Positions 43,010-52,015 are shown, counted from the stretch's first letter. The stretch is DNA of 64,000 nt from Acidovorax sp. Leaf191 (GCF_001424425.1 NZ_LMPT01000019.1:681003-745002), one strand, 5' to 3'. The notes: generated from the letters alone by a model not told the origin. Translations and numbers: made by a program.

Positions 43010-44602
43010 ATGCGCCACGACCCACCCGCTTTGTTGAGCACCACCCCGCCCATCAACCGCCGCCAGTGGCTGGCACTCGCAGCGCTGGGCGCATCGGCCA
43101 GTGCTTTGCCGGCCCTGCCCACCTGGGCCGCCGTGCCCGCAGCACCGGCCGACGCAGCCGACGATGCCGTGCGCGCGCGGTTGATGGACCGCATCACCTG
43201 GGGCAGTACCGCGCAGGGCGCGCAGGCCATGGCGCCGCAGGGCATGCAGGCCTGGCTGGCCAGCCAGCTGCGGGCCCCCGCCGACGCGCCGCTGCCCGCT
43301 GACGCCCAGTCGCAGATCGACGCCATGGCCATCACCCGCACCCCGTTCGAAACGCTGGCCCTGCAGATGCAGGAGCGCCAGCGCGAAGCCCGCGCGCTGC
43401 CGACCGAAGACGAACGCAAGACCGCGCTGGAGGCCTGGCAAAAAGACATGCGCAACCTGCAGCGCGAGGCCAGCCAGCGGTTCGTGCTGCGCGCGCTGTA
43501 CTCGCCCGCCCAGTTGCGCGAGAAGATGACCTGGTTCTGGATGAACCACTTCAACATCTTTGCCGGCAAGGCCAACCTGCGCGCCGCCGTGGGCGACTAT
43601 GAAGAGCGCGCCGTGCGCCCGCATGCGCTGGGCCGCTTTCGCGACCTGCTGGGCGCCACCACGCGCCACCCGGCCATGCTGTACTACCTGGACAACGTGC
43701 AGAACGCCGCAGGCCGCATCAACGAGAACTACGCCCGCGAGCTGATGGAGCTGCACACCCTGGGCGTGGGCGGCGGCTACAGCCAGCAAGACGTGCAGGA
43801 GCTGGCGCGCGTGCTCACGGGCGTCGGGGTCAGCATGCGCCCGCTGGACGACGAGCCGCCGCGCATGAAGCCGGCGCTGCGCGCCCACTACGTTCGCCAG
43901 GGTTTGTTCGAGTTCAACCCCGCGCGCCACGACTGGGACGCCAAGACCCTGCTCGGCCAGCCCCTGCGCGCCCAGGGCCTGGCAGAGCTGGACGAGGCAC
44001 TGGATCGGCTGGCCCGCCACAGCGCCACGGCCCGCTTCATCACGCGCAAGATGGCCGTCTACCTGGTGGGCGACGCGCCCTCGCCCGCCCTGCTCGACAC
44101 CCTGGCCCGCACCTTCGAGCGCACCGACGGCGACATCGCCGCGGTGCTGGCCGCGCTGTTCCAGGCGGGCGAGTTCCAGGCCTCGCTGGGCCAGCGCTTT
44201 CGCGACCCGGTGCAGTACGTGCTGGCCGGTGCCCGGCTGGTGCACGGCGACCAGCCGGTGCTGGCCACCACCGAGCCCCTGCTGGGCTGGCTGCAGCGCC
44301 TGGCCGAGCCCCTGTACGGCCGTGCCACGCCCGACGGGTACCCGCTCGACGCCGCCACCTGGTCGGGCTCGGGCCAGATGAGCACGCGCTTCGAGGCAGC
44401 CCGCGCGCTGGGTGCCGGCGCCGTCGCCAACGTGGGAGCGCCGGGCCAGCGCACACCGCCGCCTGCGCTGTCGCAGACGCCCTACCTGCGCCAGATCGAC
44501 GCCACCCTGGCGCCTGCCACACGCGCCGCTTTGGTCCAGGCAAATTCGCCGCGGGAGTGGAACCTTTTGTTCCTTTCATCTCCCGAATTCATGCACGGCT
44601 AG
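43010..44602 (+). CDS. DUF1800 domain protein, exported
   Basis: A 530-residue protein of the DUF1800 family. A Tat-like signal (INRRQWLALAALGASASALP) at the N-terminus is followed by the DUF1800 helical domain: RLMDRITWGSTAQGAQAM, LREKMTWFWMNHFNIFAGK, NENYARELMELHTLGVGGGY and ARFITRKMAVYLVGD. The family is nearly always next to a DUF1501 gene, as here. Function is not established; export of the pair by Tat is inferred. ATG at 43010 places the signal at the start; earlier in-frame starts exist at 42941 and 42986. Confidence 0.88.
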   Translation: MRHDPPALLSTTPPINRRQWLALAALGASASALPALPTWAAVPAAPADAADDAVRARLMDRITWGSTAQGAQAMAPQGMQAWLASQLRAPADAPLPADAQSQIDAMAITRTPFETLALQMQERQREARALPTEDERKTALEAWQKDMRNLQREASQRFVLRALYSPAQLREKMTWFWMNHFNIFAGKANLRAAVGDYEERAVRPHALGRFRDLLGATTRHPAMLYYLDNVQNAAGRINENYARELMELHTLGVGGGYSQQDVQELARVLTGVGVSMRPLDDEPPRMKPALRAHYVRQGLFEFNPARHDWDAKTLLGQPLRAQGLAELDEALDRLARHSATARFITRKMAVYLVGDAPSPALLDTLARTFERTDGDIAAVLAALFQAGEFQASLGQRFRDPVQYVLAGARLVHGDQPVLATTEPLLGWLQRLAEPLYGRATPDGYPLDAATWSGSGQMSTRFEAARALGAGAVANVGAPGQRTPPPALSQTPYLRQIDATLAPATRAALVQANSPREWNLLFLSSPEFMHG

Positions 44603-44615
44603 AGATGGAGTACAT

Positions 44616-44795
44616 CCCCCTGAGTCGCTTCGCGCCTCGGTGCGTCCGCCGGAGGCTGTCGCTCTTCAGGCACGTCCAAGCCTGCGCAGGCAGGCTTGGA
44701 GCCGCGGCCTTCAGCCCCTTCTCTCGACCCGCTGCGCGGTTCGGGAAGGGGGACGCAGCCAGTGCGGCGGGGCGGCCCTTGCACGGCTGCCCTCG
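44616..44795 (+). repeat. Dispersed repeat element (family 2) between DUF1800 and DUF1501 genes
   Basis: Begins with CCCCCTGAGTCGCTTCGCGC (44616) and ends near GCGGCCCTTGCACGGCTG. Inside is the perfect hairpin described at 44676-44699. The first 25 bases recur exactly, reverse complemented, at 53837-53861, where the tail (CCGTGCAAGGG) is also present but the middle is deleted. It separates two genes that belong to one functional pair. Confidence 0.7.
44676..44699. terminator. Perfect 10-bp hairpin in the DUF1800-DUF1501 gap
   Basis: CCAAGCCTGC and GCAGGCTTGG around a GCAG loop. No T-run follows on either strand, so it is not a classical intrinsic terminator. It could slow RNA polymerase or protect the 3' end of the upstream message and so unbalance expression of the two genes. 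Confidence 0.5.
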
Positions 44796-44861
44796 CTTCG
44801 GGAGTGCGAATTTCGAGCGCGACAGTGCATGCCATGCGCCGACGTCATTCAAGGAGATCAC

Positions 44862-46070
44862 ATGCTGAGACGACACTATCTCCAGGCTCTGGGCGCCGGC
44901 GCCCTGGGCATTGCCACCGCTTCCGCCCAGGTGTCCGCTGCCCCGCGCGCAGGCGACGCGCGCCTGCTGCTCGTGTTCCTGCGCGGCGGGTACGACTGCG
45001 CGAACCTGCTGGTGCCCACCAGCAGCAGCTTCTATTACGAGAGCCGTCCCAACATCGCCATCGCCCGCCCCGGGCAGGAGGGCGGCGCGCTGGAGCTGAC
45101 CGGCGACTGGGGCCTGCACCCGGTGCTGGCGCAGTCGATGCTGCCGCTGTACCAGCGGCGCGAGCTGGCCTTCGTGCCATTTGCCGGCACCGAAGACCTG
45201 TCGCGCAGCCACTTCGACACGCAGGACAGCATCGAGCTGGGTCAGCCCCTGGCGGGGCGGCGCGACTATGGGTCGGGCTTCCTCAACCGCCTGGCGGCCG
45301 AGCTGGGCGCCAGGCAGCAAGACGCATCGCCGATGGCCTTCACCAGCACCCTCCCCTTGGTGCTGCGCGGCATGGTCGATGTCCCCAACACGGCGCTGGC
45401 CGCCGCGGCCGGCAAGCCCGGCGTGGACGAGCGGCAGGCTGGGCTCATCGACATGATGTACCGCAGCACCAGCCTGGCCCGGCCCGTGGCCGAGGGCTTT
45501 GCCACACAGGGCGAGGTGGCCCGCAGCATGCAGGGCGAAATGGATGCCGCCAGCCGCAATGCGCTCAGCACCAAGGGCTTTGAAGGCACGGCGCGCCGCA
45601 TGGCGCGGCTGATGCAGACGCGCTACCACCTGGGCTTTGTCGACGTGGGCGGGTGGGACACGCACGTGGGCCAGGGCAACGCCACGGGCGCGCTGGCCAA
45701 CCGCCTCGAAGAACTGGGCCGCGGCCTGGCGGGCTTTGCCGACGAGATGGGCACGGCGGCCTGGAAGAACACCGTGGTCGTGGTGGTCAGCGAGTTCGGC
45801 CGCACCTTCCGCGAAAACGGCAACCGCGGCACCGACCACGGCCACGGCACCGTCTTCTGGGTGCTGGGCGGCGGCGTCGGCGGCGGGCGCATTGCGGGCG
45901 AGCAGCAGGCGCTGTCGGCCACCACGCTGTTCCAGAACCGCGACTACCCGGTGCTCAACGACTACCGTGCGGTGCTGGGCGGGCTGTTCGCACGGATGTA
46001 CGGGCTCAACGCTGCGGCCGTGGGGAGGGTGTTCCCTGGCACGCGGGGCGTGGACCTGCGGCTGGTGTAG
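44862..46070 (+). CDS. DUF1501 domain protein, exported
   Basis: A 402-residue protein of the DUF1501 family (alkaline-phosphatase-like superfamily). It has a Tat-like signal (MLRRHYLQALGAGALGIATA) and the motifs VFLRGGYDCANLLVP, FAGTEDLSRSHFDTQDSIEL, GGWDTHVGQGNATGALANRL and VSEFGRTFRENGNRGTDHGH, whose Asp/His residues resemble the metal site of sulfatases and phosphatases. ATG at 44862 has a strong AAGGAG site. It follows the DUF1800 gene at an unusually large distance (259 bases) because repeat family 2 sits between them. Confidence 0.9.
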   Translation: MLRRHYLQALGAGALGIATASAQVSAAPRAGDARLLLVFLRGGYDCANLLVPTSSSFYYESRPNIAIARPGQEGGALELTGDWGLHPVLAQSMLPLYQRRELAFVPFAGTEDLSRSHFDTQDSIELGQPLAGRRDYGSGFLNRLAAELGARQQDASPMAFTSTLPLVLRGMVDVPNTALAAAAGKPGVDERQAGLIDMMYRSTSLARPVAEGFATQGEVARSMQGEMDAASRNALSTKGFEGTARRMARLMQTRYHLGFVDVGGWDTHVGQGNATGALANRLEELGRGLAGFADEMGTAAWKNTVVVVVSEFGRTFRENGNRGTDHGHGTVFWVLGGGVGGGRIAGEQQALSATTLFQNRDYPVLNDYRAVLGGLFARMYGLNAAAVGRVFPGTRGVDLRLV

Positions 46071-46078
46071 CCGCAATC

Positions 46079-46140
46079 GATTGCTATATTTTCAATAGCT
46101 TCCAGCGCTCACCTATCAAGCGGTAGCGGCCTGCAGAGCC
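46079..46140 (+). repeat. Dispersed intergenic repeat (family 1), copy D
   Basis: GATTGCTATATTTTCAATAG, CTTCCAGCGCTCACCTATC, then AAGCGGTAGCGGCCTGCAGA. Located between the convergent DUF1501 gene and DHH-family gene. Confidence 0.7.
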
Positions 46141-46155
46141 TCGATATCGGCCGGG

Positions 46156-47073
46156 TCAGGCGTTGAAGGTGCCCGTCAGCAGTTCGGGCAGGCGTTCGAT
46201 CTTCATCTTGAAACCACACGCCTGCGCGTGGCCGCCGCCGCCCATGCTTTCGGCCAGGGCGATGCAGTCGAAATTGCGCTGTGAACGCAGGCCCACCTTC
46301 ACGCCCTTCTCACCCGCGCTCCACATCAGCGCGAAGGTGCCGGTCTTGGCGGAGAGGATGTCGCCCACCAGGCTGTGGAACATGCCGGGCGCGTTCACCA
46401 TCAGGCCAGTGATGCCGTTGAACACCAGCGGCTGCGCGCCTTCGGCGATGCTTGCGCACAGCTTGCGGTACTTCTCGTCCATGGCCGCGCCGCGGGCCAT
46501 GAACTGCGTGAGTTCGTCGGGCGTGAAGGCCGCGATCTGCTGCCAGCGCGCAAAGCCCTGCTCTTCCATGTCGAGCGCTGACAGGAAGGCCCCGCTTTCC
46601 GGGAACTCCCACTTCCAGATGTCGCGGTCTTCCACATACTGCAGCAGCGCGGGCACGGGCTCGTGCGGGTGAAAGAACTCCCACGCCAGGCGCGCGCCCG
46701 ACTTGCTCATGTCGAAGTGCACCACGCCGCAGCGGCAGGCAAAGCCGGTGAGCTTTTCGGCCGCGCTCTTGTGGTGGTCCAGCATCACGAGCTTGGCCGC
46801 GCGTTCGTCGATGGCGGTCATCACCTCGGCGGCGAACGAGAAGTCGAGGATGTAGACCGCCCGGCCCTGCACCGGCGGCAGGTCGTCCACGGTGGTGATA
46901 TCGCCGTGGTCCAGCCCCACGTATTCGGCACGGTCGCCGTAGTACAGCCATGCGGCCAGCGCCGCGCCAAAGCCATCGGGGCAGTTGCGCCCGTGGTACA
47001 GGATCAGCGGGGCCGGGTCGTTCTTGTCGGGGGCAACCAGCAGTTGCAGGGGGAGTATGGTTTTCTTCGTCAT
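46156..47073 (-). CDS. DHH/DHHA1-family phosphoesterase
   Basis: A 305-residue phosphoesterase related to exopolyphosphatase/NrnA-like enzymes. Metal-binding signatures: LYHGRNCPDGFGAALAAW near residues 26-43, the aspartate in YILDFSFAAEVM, and LDHHKSAAEKL for the DHH motif itself. The DHHA1 C-terminal loop GGGGHAQACGF is intact. Substrates of such enzymes are short nucleotides or phosphate esters. ATG at 47073 begins just before the conserved part; an upstream open frame lacks similarity. It is divergent from the TerB gene. Confidence 0.87.
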   Translation of the reverse strand: MTKKTILPLQLLVAPDKNDPAPLILYHGRNCPDGFGAALAAWLYYGDRAEYVGLDHGDITTVDDLPPVQGRAVYILDFSFAAEVMTAIDERAAKLVMLDHHKSAAEKLTGFACRCGVVHFDMSKSGARLAWEFFHPHEPVPALLQYVEDRDIWKWEFPESGAFLSALDMEEQGFARWQQIAAFTPDELTQFMARGAAMDEKYRKLCASIAEGAQPLVFNGITGLMVNAPGMFHSLVGDILSAKTGTFALMWSAGEKGVKVGLRSQRNFDCIALAESMGGGGHAQACGFKMKIERLPELLTGTFNA

Positions 47074-47201
47074 GGCCCCCGATTGTCGCCGGGGCGGTGG
47101 CAGGCGGCGAGCACTGCATCGCCAGCCAGGGAACCAAGCGCGGCCCTGCGGCCTCCATCCATGCGTACATGCACGCCCCGGCTCCACAGAAAGCACACCC
47201 C

Positions 47202-47666
47202 ATGTTCCAGACACTCAAAGACCTGCTCGACAGCCTGATGCAACCGGCCCACACCGCCACGGCGCGAGACCAGGCCCACGCCGTGCAACTGGCCGCCGCC
47301 GTGCTGCTGGTGGAGGTGGTGCGGTTCGATGCGGCCATGGACCCGGCCGAACGCACGGCCATGGTCACCGCGCTGCGCAGCAAGTTCGACCTGGCGGGCG
47401 ATGAGCTGGACCGCCTGCTGGAGCTGGCCGTCGACACCTCCCGCAGCGCCTACGACTACCAGCGCTTCACCGGCAGCCTGAACGACCACTTCACGCAGCC
47501 GCAGAAGGTGCAACTGGTCGAAGCCATGTGGCAGGTGGCGTACGCCGACGCACGCCTGGACGAGAACGAGATGCACACCATCAGCAAGGTCGCTGGCCTG
47601 CTGCATGTGACGCACGGCGAATACATCGCCGCCAAGATGCGCGCGAAGGAAGCGGCTGGCGTCTGA
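47202..47666 (+). CDS. TerB-family (tellurite-resistance-like) protein
   Basis: A 154-residue all-helical protein of the TerB/DjlA-like family: AVQLAAAVLLVEVVRFDAAM and VQLVEAMWQVAYADARLDEN, with the acidic D-x-D-x-E metal-binding type loops that mark the two halves of the fold. Cytoplasmic. No ter operon is present, so a stress or membrane-linked role is more likely than tellurite resistance. The stop codon falls inside a run of nine-base repeats. A second TerB-like gene lies at 61275. Confidence 0.85.
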   Translation: MFQTLKDLLDSLMQPAHTATARDQAHAVQLAAAVLLVEVVRFDAAMDPAERTAMVTALRSKFDLAGDELDRLLELAVDTSRSAYDYQRFTGSLNDHFTQPQKVQLVEAMWQVAYADARLDENEMHTISKVAGLLHVTHGEYIAAKMRAKEAAGV

Positions 47667-47719
47667 ATCGTCTGAATCGTCTGAATCGTCTGAATCGTCT
47701 GGATCATCTGAATCGTCTG
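47661..47719 (+). repeat. Tandem 9-bp repeat across the end of the TerB gene
   Basis: Six and a half copies of GTCTGAATC, the fifth and sixth with one change each. The TerB stop codon TGA is in the first unit, and since the period is a multiple of three each later unit also offers TGA in frame. Copy number could vary by slippage without changing the protein. Confidence 0.9.
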
Positions 47720-47743
47720 CACCGCATACGACTCAGGGGGCTT

Positions 47744-48079
47744 CTACAAAGGCAGCCAGCGCCACCAGAAGGGGGTCTTGACCTCCCGCGCACCGCGCTC
47801 GCGCAGCAGCGTGACGAACTCTGTGCGCCCATGGCGCCGGGCCGCCTGCAGCGGCGTCATGCCGTCGAACTCCGAGCGCAGTTGCGGGTCTGCGCCGTGG
47901 TCGAGCAGGTAGTGCGCGATGGCATCGTGCCCGTGGATGAGGGCCGCCACCAGCGGGGTGCACAGGATCTCGGGGTGCTGGTAGTTGGGGTTCACGCCCG
48001 CGCCGATGTGGTGGCGCACCAGCGCCAGGTCGCCCGCCAGGGCGGCGGCATACATGTCTTTCCAGTCTCCGGCCGACAT
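47744..48079 (-). CDS. Small ankyrin-repeat protein
   Basis: A 111-residue protein made of about three ankyrin repeats: DMYAAALAGDLALVRHHIGA, TPLVAALIHGHDAIAHYLLD and MTPLQAARRHGRTEFVTLLR. There is no signal peptide. Ankyrin proteins bind other proteins; the partner is unknown. ATG at 48079 is taken, with the repeats starting within ten residues. It lies divergently from truC with about a 110-base gap. Confidence 0.83.
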   Translation of the reverse strand: MSAGDWKDMYAAALAGDLALVRHHIGAGVNPNYQHPEILCTPLVAALIHGHDAIAHYLLDHGADPQLRSEFDGMTPLQAARRHGRTEFVTLLRERGAREVKTPFWWRWLPL

Positions 48080-48189
48080 ACGCAGCAATCCTTTGCATAC
48101 ACTTGATCGCCGCAGTGTAGGTACGCCCGGCGTGCTGCACAATGCGCGCCTTCCCTCATTCGGCCTGCGCCACCGGCCCGGCCTCTTTC

Positions 48190-49041
48190 ATGCACCCTCC
48201 CCTGCACATCCTCTGGCGCGACGAGCACCTGGTGGCCGTCTACAAGCCCGCCGGCTGGCTGGTACACCGCACGGGGCTGGACGCGGGCGAAACGCGCTTT
48301 GTGATGCAGACCCTGCGGGACCAGCTGGGCCAGCACGTGTTCCCCGTGCACCGGCTGGACAAGGGCACCTGCGGCGTGCTGGTGATGGCGCTGCACAGCG
48401 ATGCGGCGCGCGCGCTGTCGCAGGCTTTCGAGCATCAGGCCACGCACAAGCGCTATCTGGCGCTGGTGCGCGGCTGGGCGCCGGGTGCCATCGAGGTGGA
48501 CCACGCGCTCAAGCCTGATGACGCACCGGCCGATGCCGCGGTGCAGGAGGCCCACACGCGCTTCAAGCGCCTGGCGCAGCTCACGCTGCCAGAGGCCAGC
48601 GACGCCCGCTTTGCCAGCACGCGCGCATCGCTGGTCGAGGCCATACCGACCACAGGCCGGCGCCACCAGATCCGCCGCCACCTCAAGCACCTGGCGCACC
48701 CCATCATCGGCGATGCGACCCATGGAAAGGGTCCCATCAACCGCTGGTGGGCCGAGCGCCTGGGCCAGCAGCGGCTGTGGCTGCATGCGTGGCAACTGAC
48801 GGTACCGCACCCGGTGAGCGGGGTGCACATGACGTTCGAGAGCGGACTGCAGTGGCCCGCAGCGCTGCCGATCAGCCCCCGCGCAGTGGACGATGGTGGC
48901 AATGGACCTGCGCCGGACGCCGCCCCCACGGCAGATTGGGAGCGACTGCTGACGGTGCTGCCCTGGCAGCGTGCCGACGACCTGCCGAAAGACCTGCCGA
49001 AAGACCTGTCTGGAGACCTGCCGGCAGCAGGCCGGCCCTAG
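48190..49041 (+). CDS. truC: tRNA pseudouridine synthase, TruC-type (RluA family)
   Basis: A 283-residue RluA-family pseudouridine synthase. The catalytic aspartate is in VHRLDKGTCGVLVMAL (about residues 55-70). AVYKPAGWLVHRTGLDAGET precedes it, and TTGRRHQIRRHLKHLAHPIIGD follows. Its lack of an S4 domain and its length fit TruC, which modifies U65 of tRNA-Ile and tRNA-Asp. ATG at 48190 is chosen; another ATG at 48142 is in frame. The tail has an imperfect 12-base repeat (DLPKDLPKDLSGDLP) that looks like slippage. Confidence 0.85.
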   Translation: MHPPLHILWRDEHLVAVYKPAGWLVHRTGLDAGETRFVMQTLRDQLGQHVFPVHRLDKGTCGVLVMALHSDAARALSQAFEHQATHKRYLALVRGWAPGAIEVDHALKPDDAPADAAVQEAHTRFKRLAQLTLPEASDARFASTRASLVEAIPTTGRRHQIRRHLKHLAHPIIGDATHGKGPINRWWAERLGQQRLWLHAWQLTVPHPVSGVHMTFESGLQWPAALPISPRAVDDGGNGPAPDAAPTADWERLLTVLPWQRADDLPKDLPKDLSGDLPAAGRP

Positions 49042-49066
49042 GCGCGGGCTCTACGCGCCTACGCAG

Positions 49067-49657
49067 CTACCCAGCCTTGGCACCCAGCGCCTGCATGCGC
49101 GCCTTCCACTTGGCCACCCCGGCGTCGCCCAGTTGCTCCACGCTGCCCACCAGGGTTTCGTGCACGGGGGCGATGCCCACAAAGCCCAGGATGTTGCGCT
49201 CCAGCGACTTCACGCTGTGCGCCCGGAAGTACCAGCGGTACACCAGCGCCGGCATGCCCATGGTCACGACCACGCGCGCGCTGCGGCCGGTCAGCCCCTT
49301 GCGGCCGAACGGGTTGCTGCCCTCGGTGGTGAAAGCAAAGCCGGGCCGCGCCACTTGCTCCAGAAAGCCCTTGAGCAAGGCCGGCATGTCGCCCAGCCAC
49401 AGCGGAAAGAAAAGGACGATGTGCTGCGCCCAGCCAATGTCTTCTTGCGCAGGCTTGAGCCGGGCCGGCAACAAGCCCAGCTCCCATTCGTGCTGGCTGC
49501 GCAGCAGTGCGAAGTCGATGGCGGCGACGTCGATGTGCCGCACCGCGTGGCCGGCACTGGTGGCGCCTTGGGCGTACGCCTGCGCCAGGGCATGGCACAG
49601 ATGGGGCGCGCTGGCGTCGGGGTGTCCCTGGATCAGGACGATGCGCTGCGGGGTCAT
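49067..49657 (-). CDS. Flavodoxin-fold NAD(P)H oxidoreductase (KefF/NQO-like)
   Basis: A 196-residue quinone-reductase-like flavoprotein: IVLIQGHPDASAPHLCHALA for FMN/FAD phosphate binding, IVLFFPLWLGDMPALLKGFL and the GRKGLTGRSARVVVTMGMPA strand. Such enzymes reduce quinones or act as ancillary subunits of potassium efflux systems. No Kef channel gene is adjacent. ATG at 49657 has a GAGGAG site. It is convergent with truC. Confidence 0.87.
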   Translation of the reverse strand: MTPQRIVLIQGHPDASAPHLCHALAQAYAQGATSAGHAVRHIDVAAIDFALLRSQHEWELGLLPARLKPAQEDIGWAQHIVLFFPLWLGDMPALLKGFLEQVARPGFAFTTEGSNPFGRKGLTGRSARVVVTMGMPALVYRWYFRAHSVKSLERNILGFVGIAPVHETLVGSVEQLGDAGVAKWKARMQALGAKAG

Positions 49658-49834
49658 GGGGGCTCCTCACCGGGCCGCGCCAGGCCCCAGGGGCGGCGGC
49701 CTGGGCAAACGGCGGCGTGGGGGCCCACCGCGCATCGTGGCACGCAGCAGGGTGCCATGCAAGCGGTGCGACCCGAGCCTGGCGAACAAGGATGTAAGAC
49801 CTGATGCGCGCGGTGTCCGAGCGTGATTGAAACG

Positions 49835-49891
49835 CTCCGTTTTTAATAGCTGCTGGCGCTTTACTGGCGAGCGGTAGAGGCATATTTTTGC
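49835..49891 (+). repeat. Dispersed intergenic repeat (family 1), copy E
   Basis: CGTTTTTAATAGCTGCTGGC, GCTTTACTGGC, GAGCGGTAGAGGCATATTTT. It lies in the gap of about 500 bases (49658-50166) between the oxidoreductase and MgtC-like genes; the rest of that gap shows nothing I can identify. Confidence 0.7.
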
Positions 49892-50166
49892 CACTTTTTT
49901 GGTCCAACACGGGGCCTGCGTGACTGGCGGCGTCGGCTGTGTCCTACCCGCCGGGCGGTCGGTCGCCTGTAGACGGCTGCCGCGGCAAGGCGCACAGTGC
50001 GCGGACGGTGGCCCAGCCGGCCCCCTCATCGCTAACCCCTACCTATCCCAACCCTGCACCATGCATGCTCTTGCCAGCCCACTGTATCCACTGATGTCGC
50101 TGCGTTCACCGTGCCCGTGCACGCAGTCGCCCGCCGCTCTGATCGCCGCATCCAAGGACCGCTCCC

Positions 50167-50679
50167 ATGGCTGATATCTGGCACGAAATCACCAGCACGG
50201 TGGCGTCCGAGTTTTCGGACGTCACCGACGTGGGCCAGGCCACACGCATCGTCGTGCGCCTGACGATGGCCGGGGTGCTGGGCGGCCTGCTCGGGTGGGA
50301 ACGCGAACACGCGGGCAAGGCGGCCGGCGTGCGCACCCACATGCTGGTGTCGATGGGGGCGGCCCTGTTCGTGCTGGTGGCCCAGCAGGCGGGCATTGAG
50401 CCTGCCGACAACAGCCGGGTGCTGCAGGGCATCATTGCGGGCGTGGGCTTTCTGGGCGCCGGCACCATCCTCAAGGGCGATGCCGAAAGCCAGGTCAAGG
50501 GGCTGACCACGGCGGCGGGCATCTGGCTCACCGCCGCCATCGGCGTGGCGGCCGGCCTCGGCCGCGAGACCACGGCCGTGCTGAGCACGCTGCTGGCGCT
50601 GCTGGTGCTGTGGGCCATGCCGATGCTGCACGACCGGATGGCGCGCACCTCCACACAACCCCGGCGCGAAGACGACTGA
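50167..50679 (+). CDS. MgtC/SapB family membrane protein
   Basis: A 170-residue inner-membrane protein with four or five hydrophobic segments and the MgtC hallmark VRLTMAGVLGGLLGWEREHA followed by GKAAGVRTHMLVSMGAALF. The GVGFLGAGTILKGDAESQVK loop and GLTTAAGIWLTAAIGVAAGL match too. The soluble C-terminal domain of true MgtC is absent, as in SapB-like members. Probably a regulator of membrane ATPase or Mg/phosphate homeostasis rather than a transporter. ATG at 50167 has an AAGGA site. Confidence 0.9.
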   Translation: MADIWHEITSTVASEFSDVTDVGQATRIVVRLTMAGVLGGLLGWEREHAGKAAGVRTHMLVSMGAALFVLVAQQAGIEPADNSRVLQGIIAGVGFLGAGTILKGDAESQVKGLTTAAGIWLTAAIGVAAGLGRETTAVLSTLLALLVLWAMPMLHDRMARTSTQPRREDD

Positions 50680-50936
50680 GCGCGCGGAACCTGCCACGCG
50701 GGCGGCTGCAGCGGCCCGCGCGTGCGCTACACTTTTTAGCCCTCCTCCACACGGGCCTTCGGCATGCGCAGACAGCACCCGCATGCCGCCGGCAGTCCCA
50801 TGCACCGCCAACCAGCGCAGCGCGCACTTCCCCAAAGCCACACGGCAGCGATGCCCCATTCCACGCGCACTGTGCGCGGAGATTCTCGGGCGCCTGAAGC
50901 GCCCTGCGCCGCCAGCAGCCACGGGGCGCTGTGCCC

Positions 50937-51881
50937 ATGAGCCAGGCCCGCGAATCCGGCACGCTGCAAGCCCCTGCCGCCGACAACGACGCCACCGCAG
51001 CGCAGGCCGAGGCCTCCGGCAACCTGCGCGGCATCATCGCCATGGTGTTGGCGGTGGGGTGCTTTTCGTTGATGGACGCGCTGCTCAAGACGCTGTCGGC
51101 CAGCTACCCCGCCATGCAGGTGGCGGCGCTGCGCGGCTGGGCGGCCTTGCCGCTGGTCGCCCTGTACGTGCTGTGGCGCGGCGAGGTGCGCGGGCTGCTC
51201 AAGGTGCGCTGGCCGCTGCACCTGCTGCGCGGCGTGCTCAACATCTCGATGCTGGGGCTGTTCGCCTACGCGCTCAAGGAGCTGGGCCTGGCCGAGGCCT
51301 ACACGCTGTTCTTCATTGCGCCGCTGCTCATCACCGCGCTCTCCACCGTGGTGCTGCGCGAGAAGGTGCGCGCCGCGCACTGGGTGGCCATTGCGCTGGG
51401 CATGGTCGGCGTGCTGGTGGCGCTGCGGCCCAGCCAGGATGCGTTCTTCACGCTGGGGGCACTCGCAGTGCTGGGCGCCGCCTGCGGGTACGCCGTGTCG
51501 GCCATCACGGGGCGGGTGCTGACCCGCACCGACTCCAGCGCCAGCCTGGTGTTCTGGACCACCACGCTCCTGGCCCTGGGCGCGGGCGCACTGGCCTGGC
51601 CCGGCTGGGTGGGTGTGGACCGGGCGCACTGGCCGCTGGTGGCAGGCCTCGCCGTCACAGGCTTTCTGGGGCAGTTGGCGATCACCGAGGCCTTCCGCCA
51701 CGGGCAGGCGTCGGTGGTGGCGCCATTCGAATACACGGCCCTGGCCTGGGGCATGGGCCTGGACTGGGTGCTGTGGCAGACGGTGCCGGGCTATTCCACG
51801 CTGCTGGGCGGCGCCATCATCATCGGCAGCGGGCTGTACCTGGTGCGGCAGGAGCGTACGCAGGCGGTGGTGCCGCCCTGA
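50937..51881 (+). CDS. EamA-family (DMT) transporter
   Basis: A 314-residue inner-membrane protein with ten predicted segments in two EamA halves (GIIAMVLAVGCFSLMDALLK and VLGAACGYAVSAITGRVLTR). Typical EamA motifs include LPLVALYVLWRGE, ALKELGLAEAYTLFFIAPLL, and FRHGQASVVAPFEYTALAWG. Probable exporter of an amino acid or metabolite; substrate unknown. ATG 50937 is preferred over the GTG at 50931. Confidence 0.9.
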   Translation: MSQARESGTLQAPAADNDATAAQAEASGNLRGIIAMVLAVGCFSLMDALLKTLSASYPAMQVAALRGWAALPLVALYVLWRGEVRGLLKVRWPLHLLRGVLNISMLGLFAYALKELGLAEAYTLFFIAPLLITALSTVVLREKVRAAHWVAIALGMVGVLVALRPSQDAFFTLGALAVLGAACGYAVSAITGRVLTRTDSSASLVFWTTTLLALGAGALAWPGWVGVDRAHWPLVAGLAVTGFLGQLAITEAFRHGQASVVAPFEYTALAWGMGLDWVLWQTVPGYSTLLGGAIIIGSGLYLVRQERTQAVVPP

Positions 51882-52015
51882 CCGGCCAGCCACCCCACAG
51901 CACAACGCTGGAACGCGGCCCGCGCCCACGCAGGGCGCGGTCTTACAGCCACGCAGACCGCGTCGCAGTGCAATGGGCGATCAGTACTGCGGCACGCGCC
52001 GCGCAAGGAGATCGC

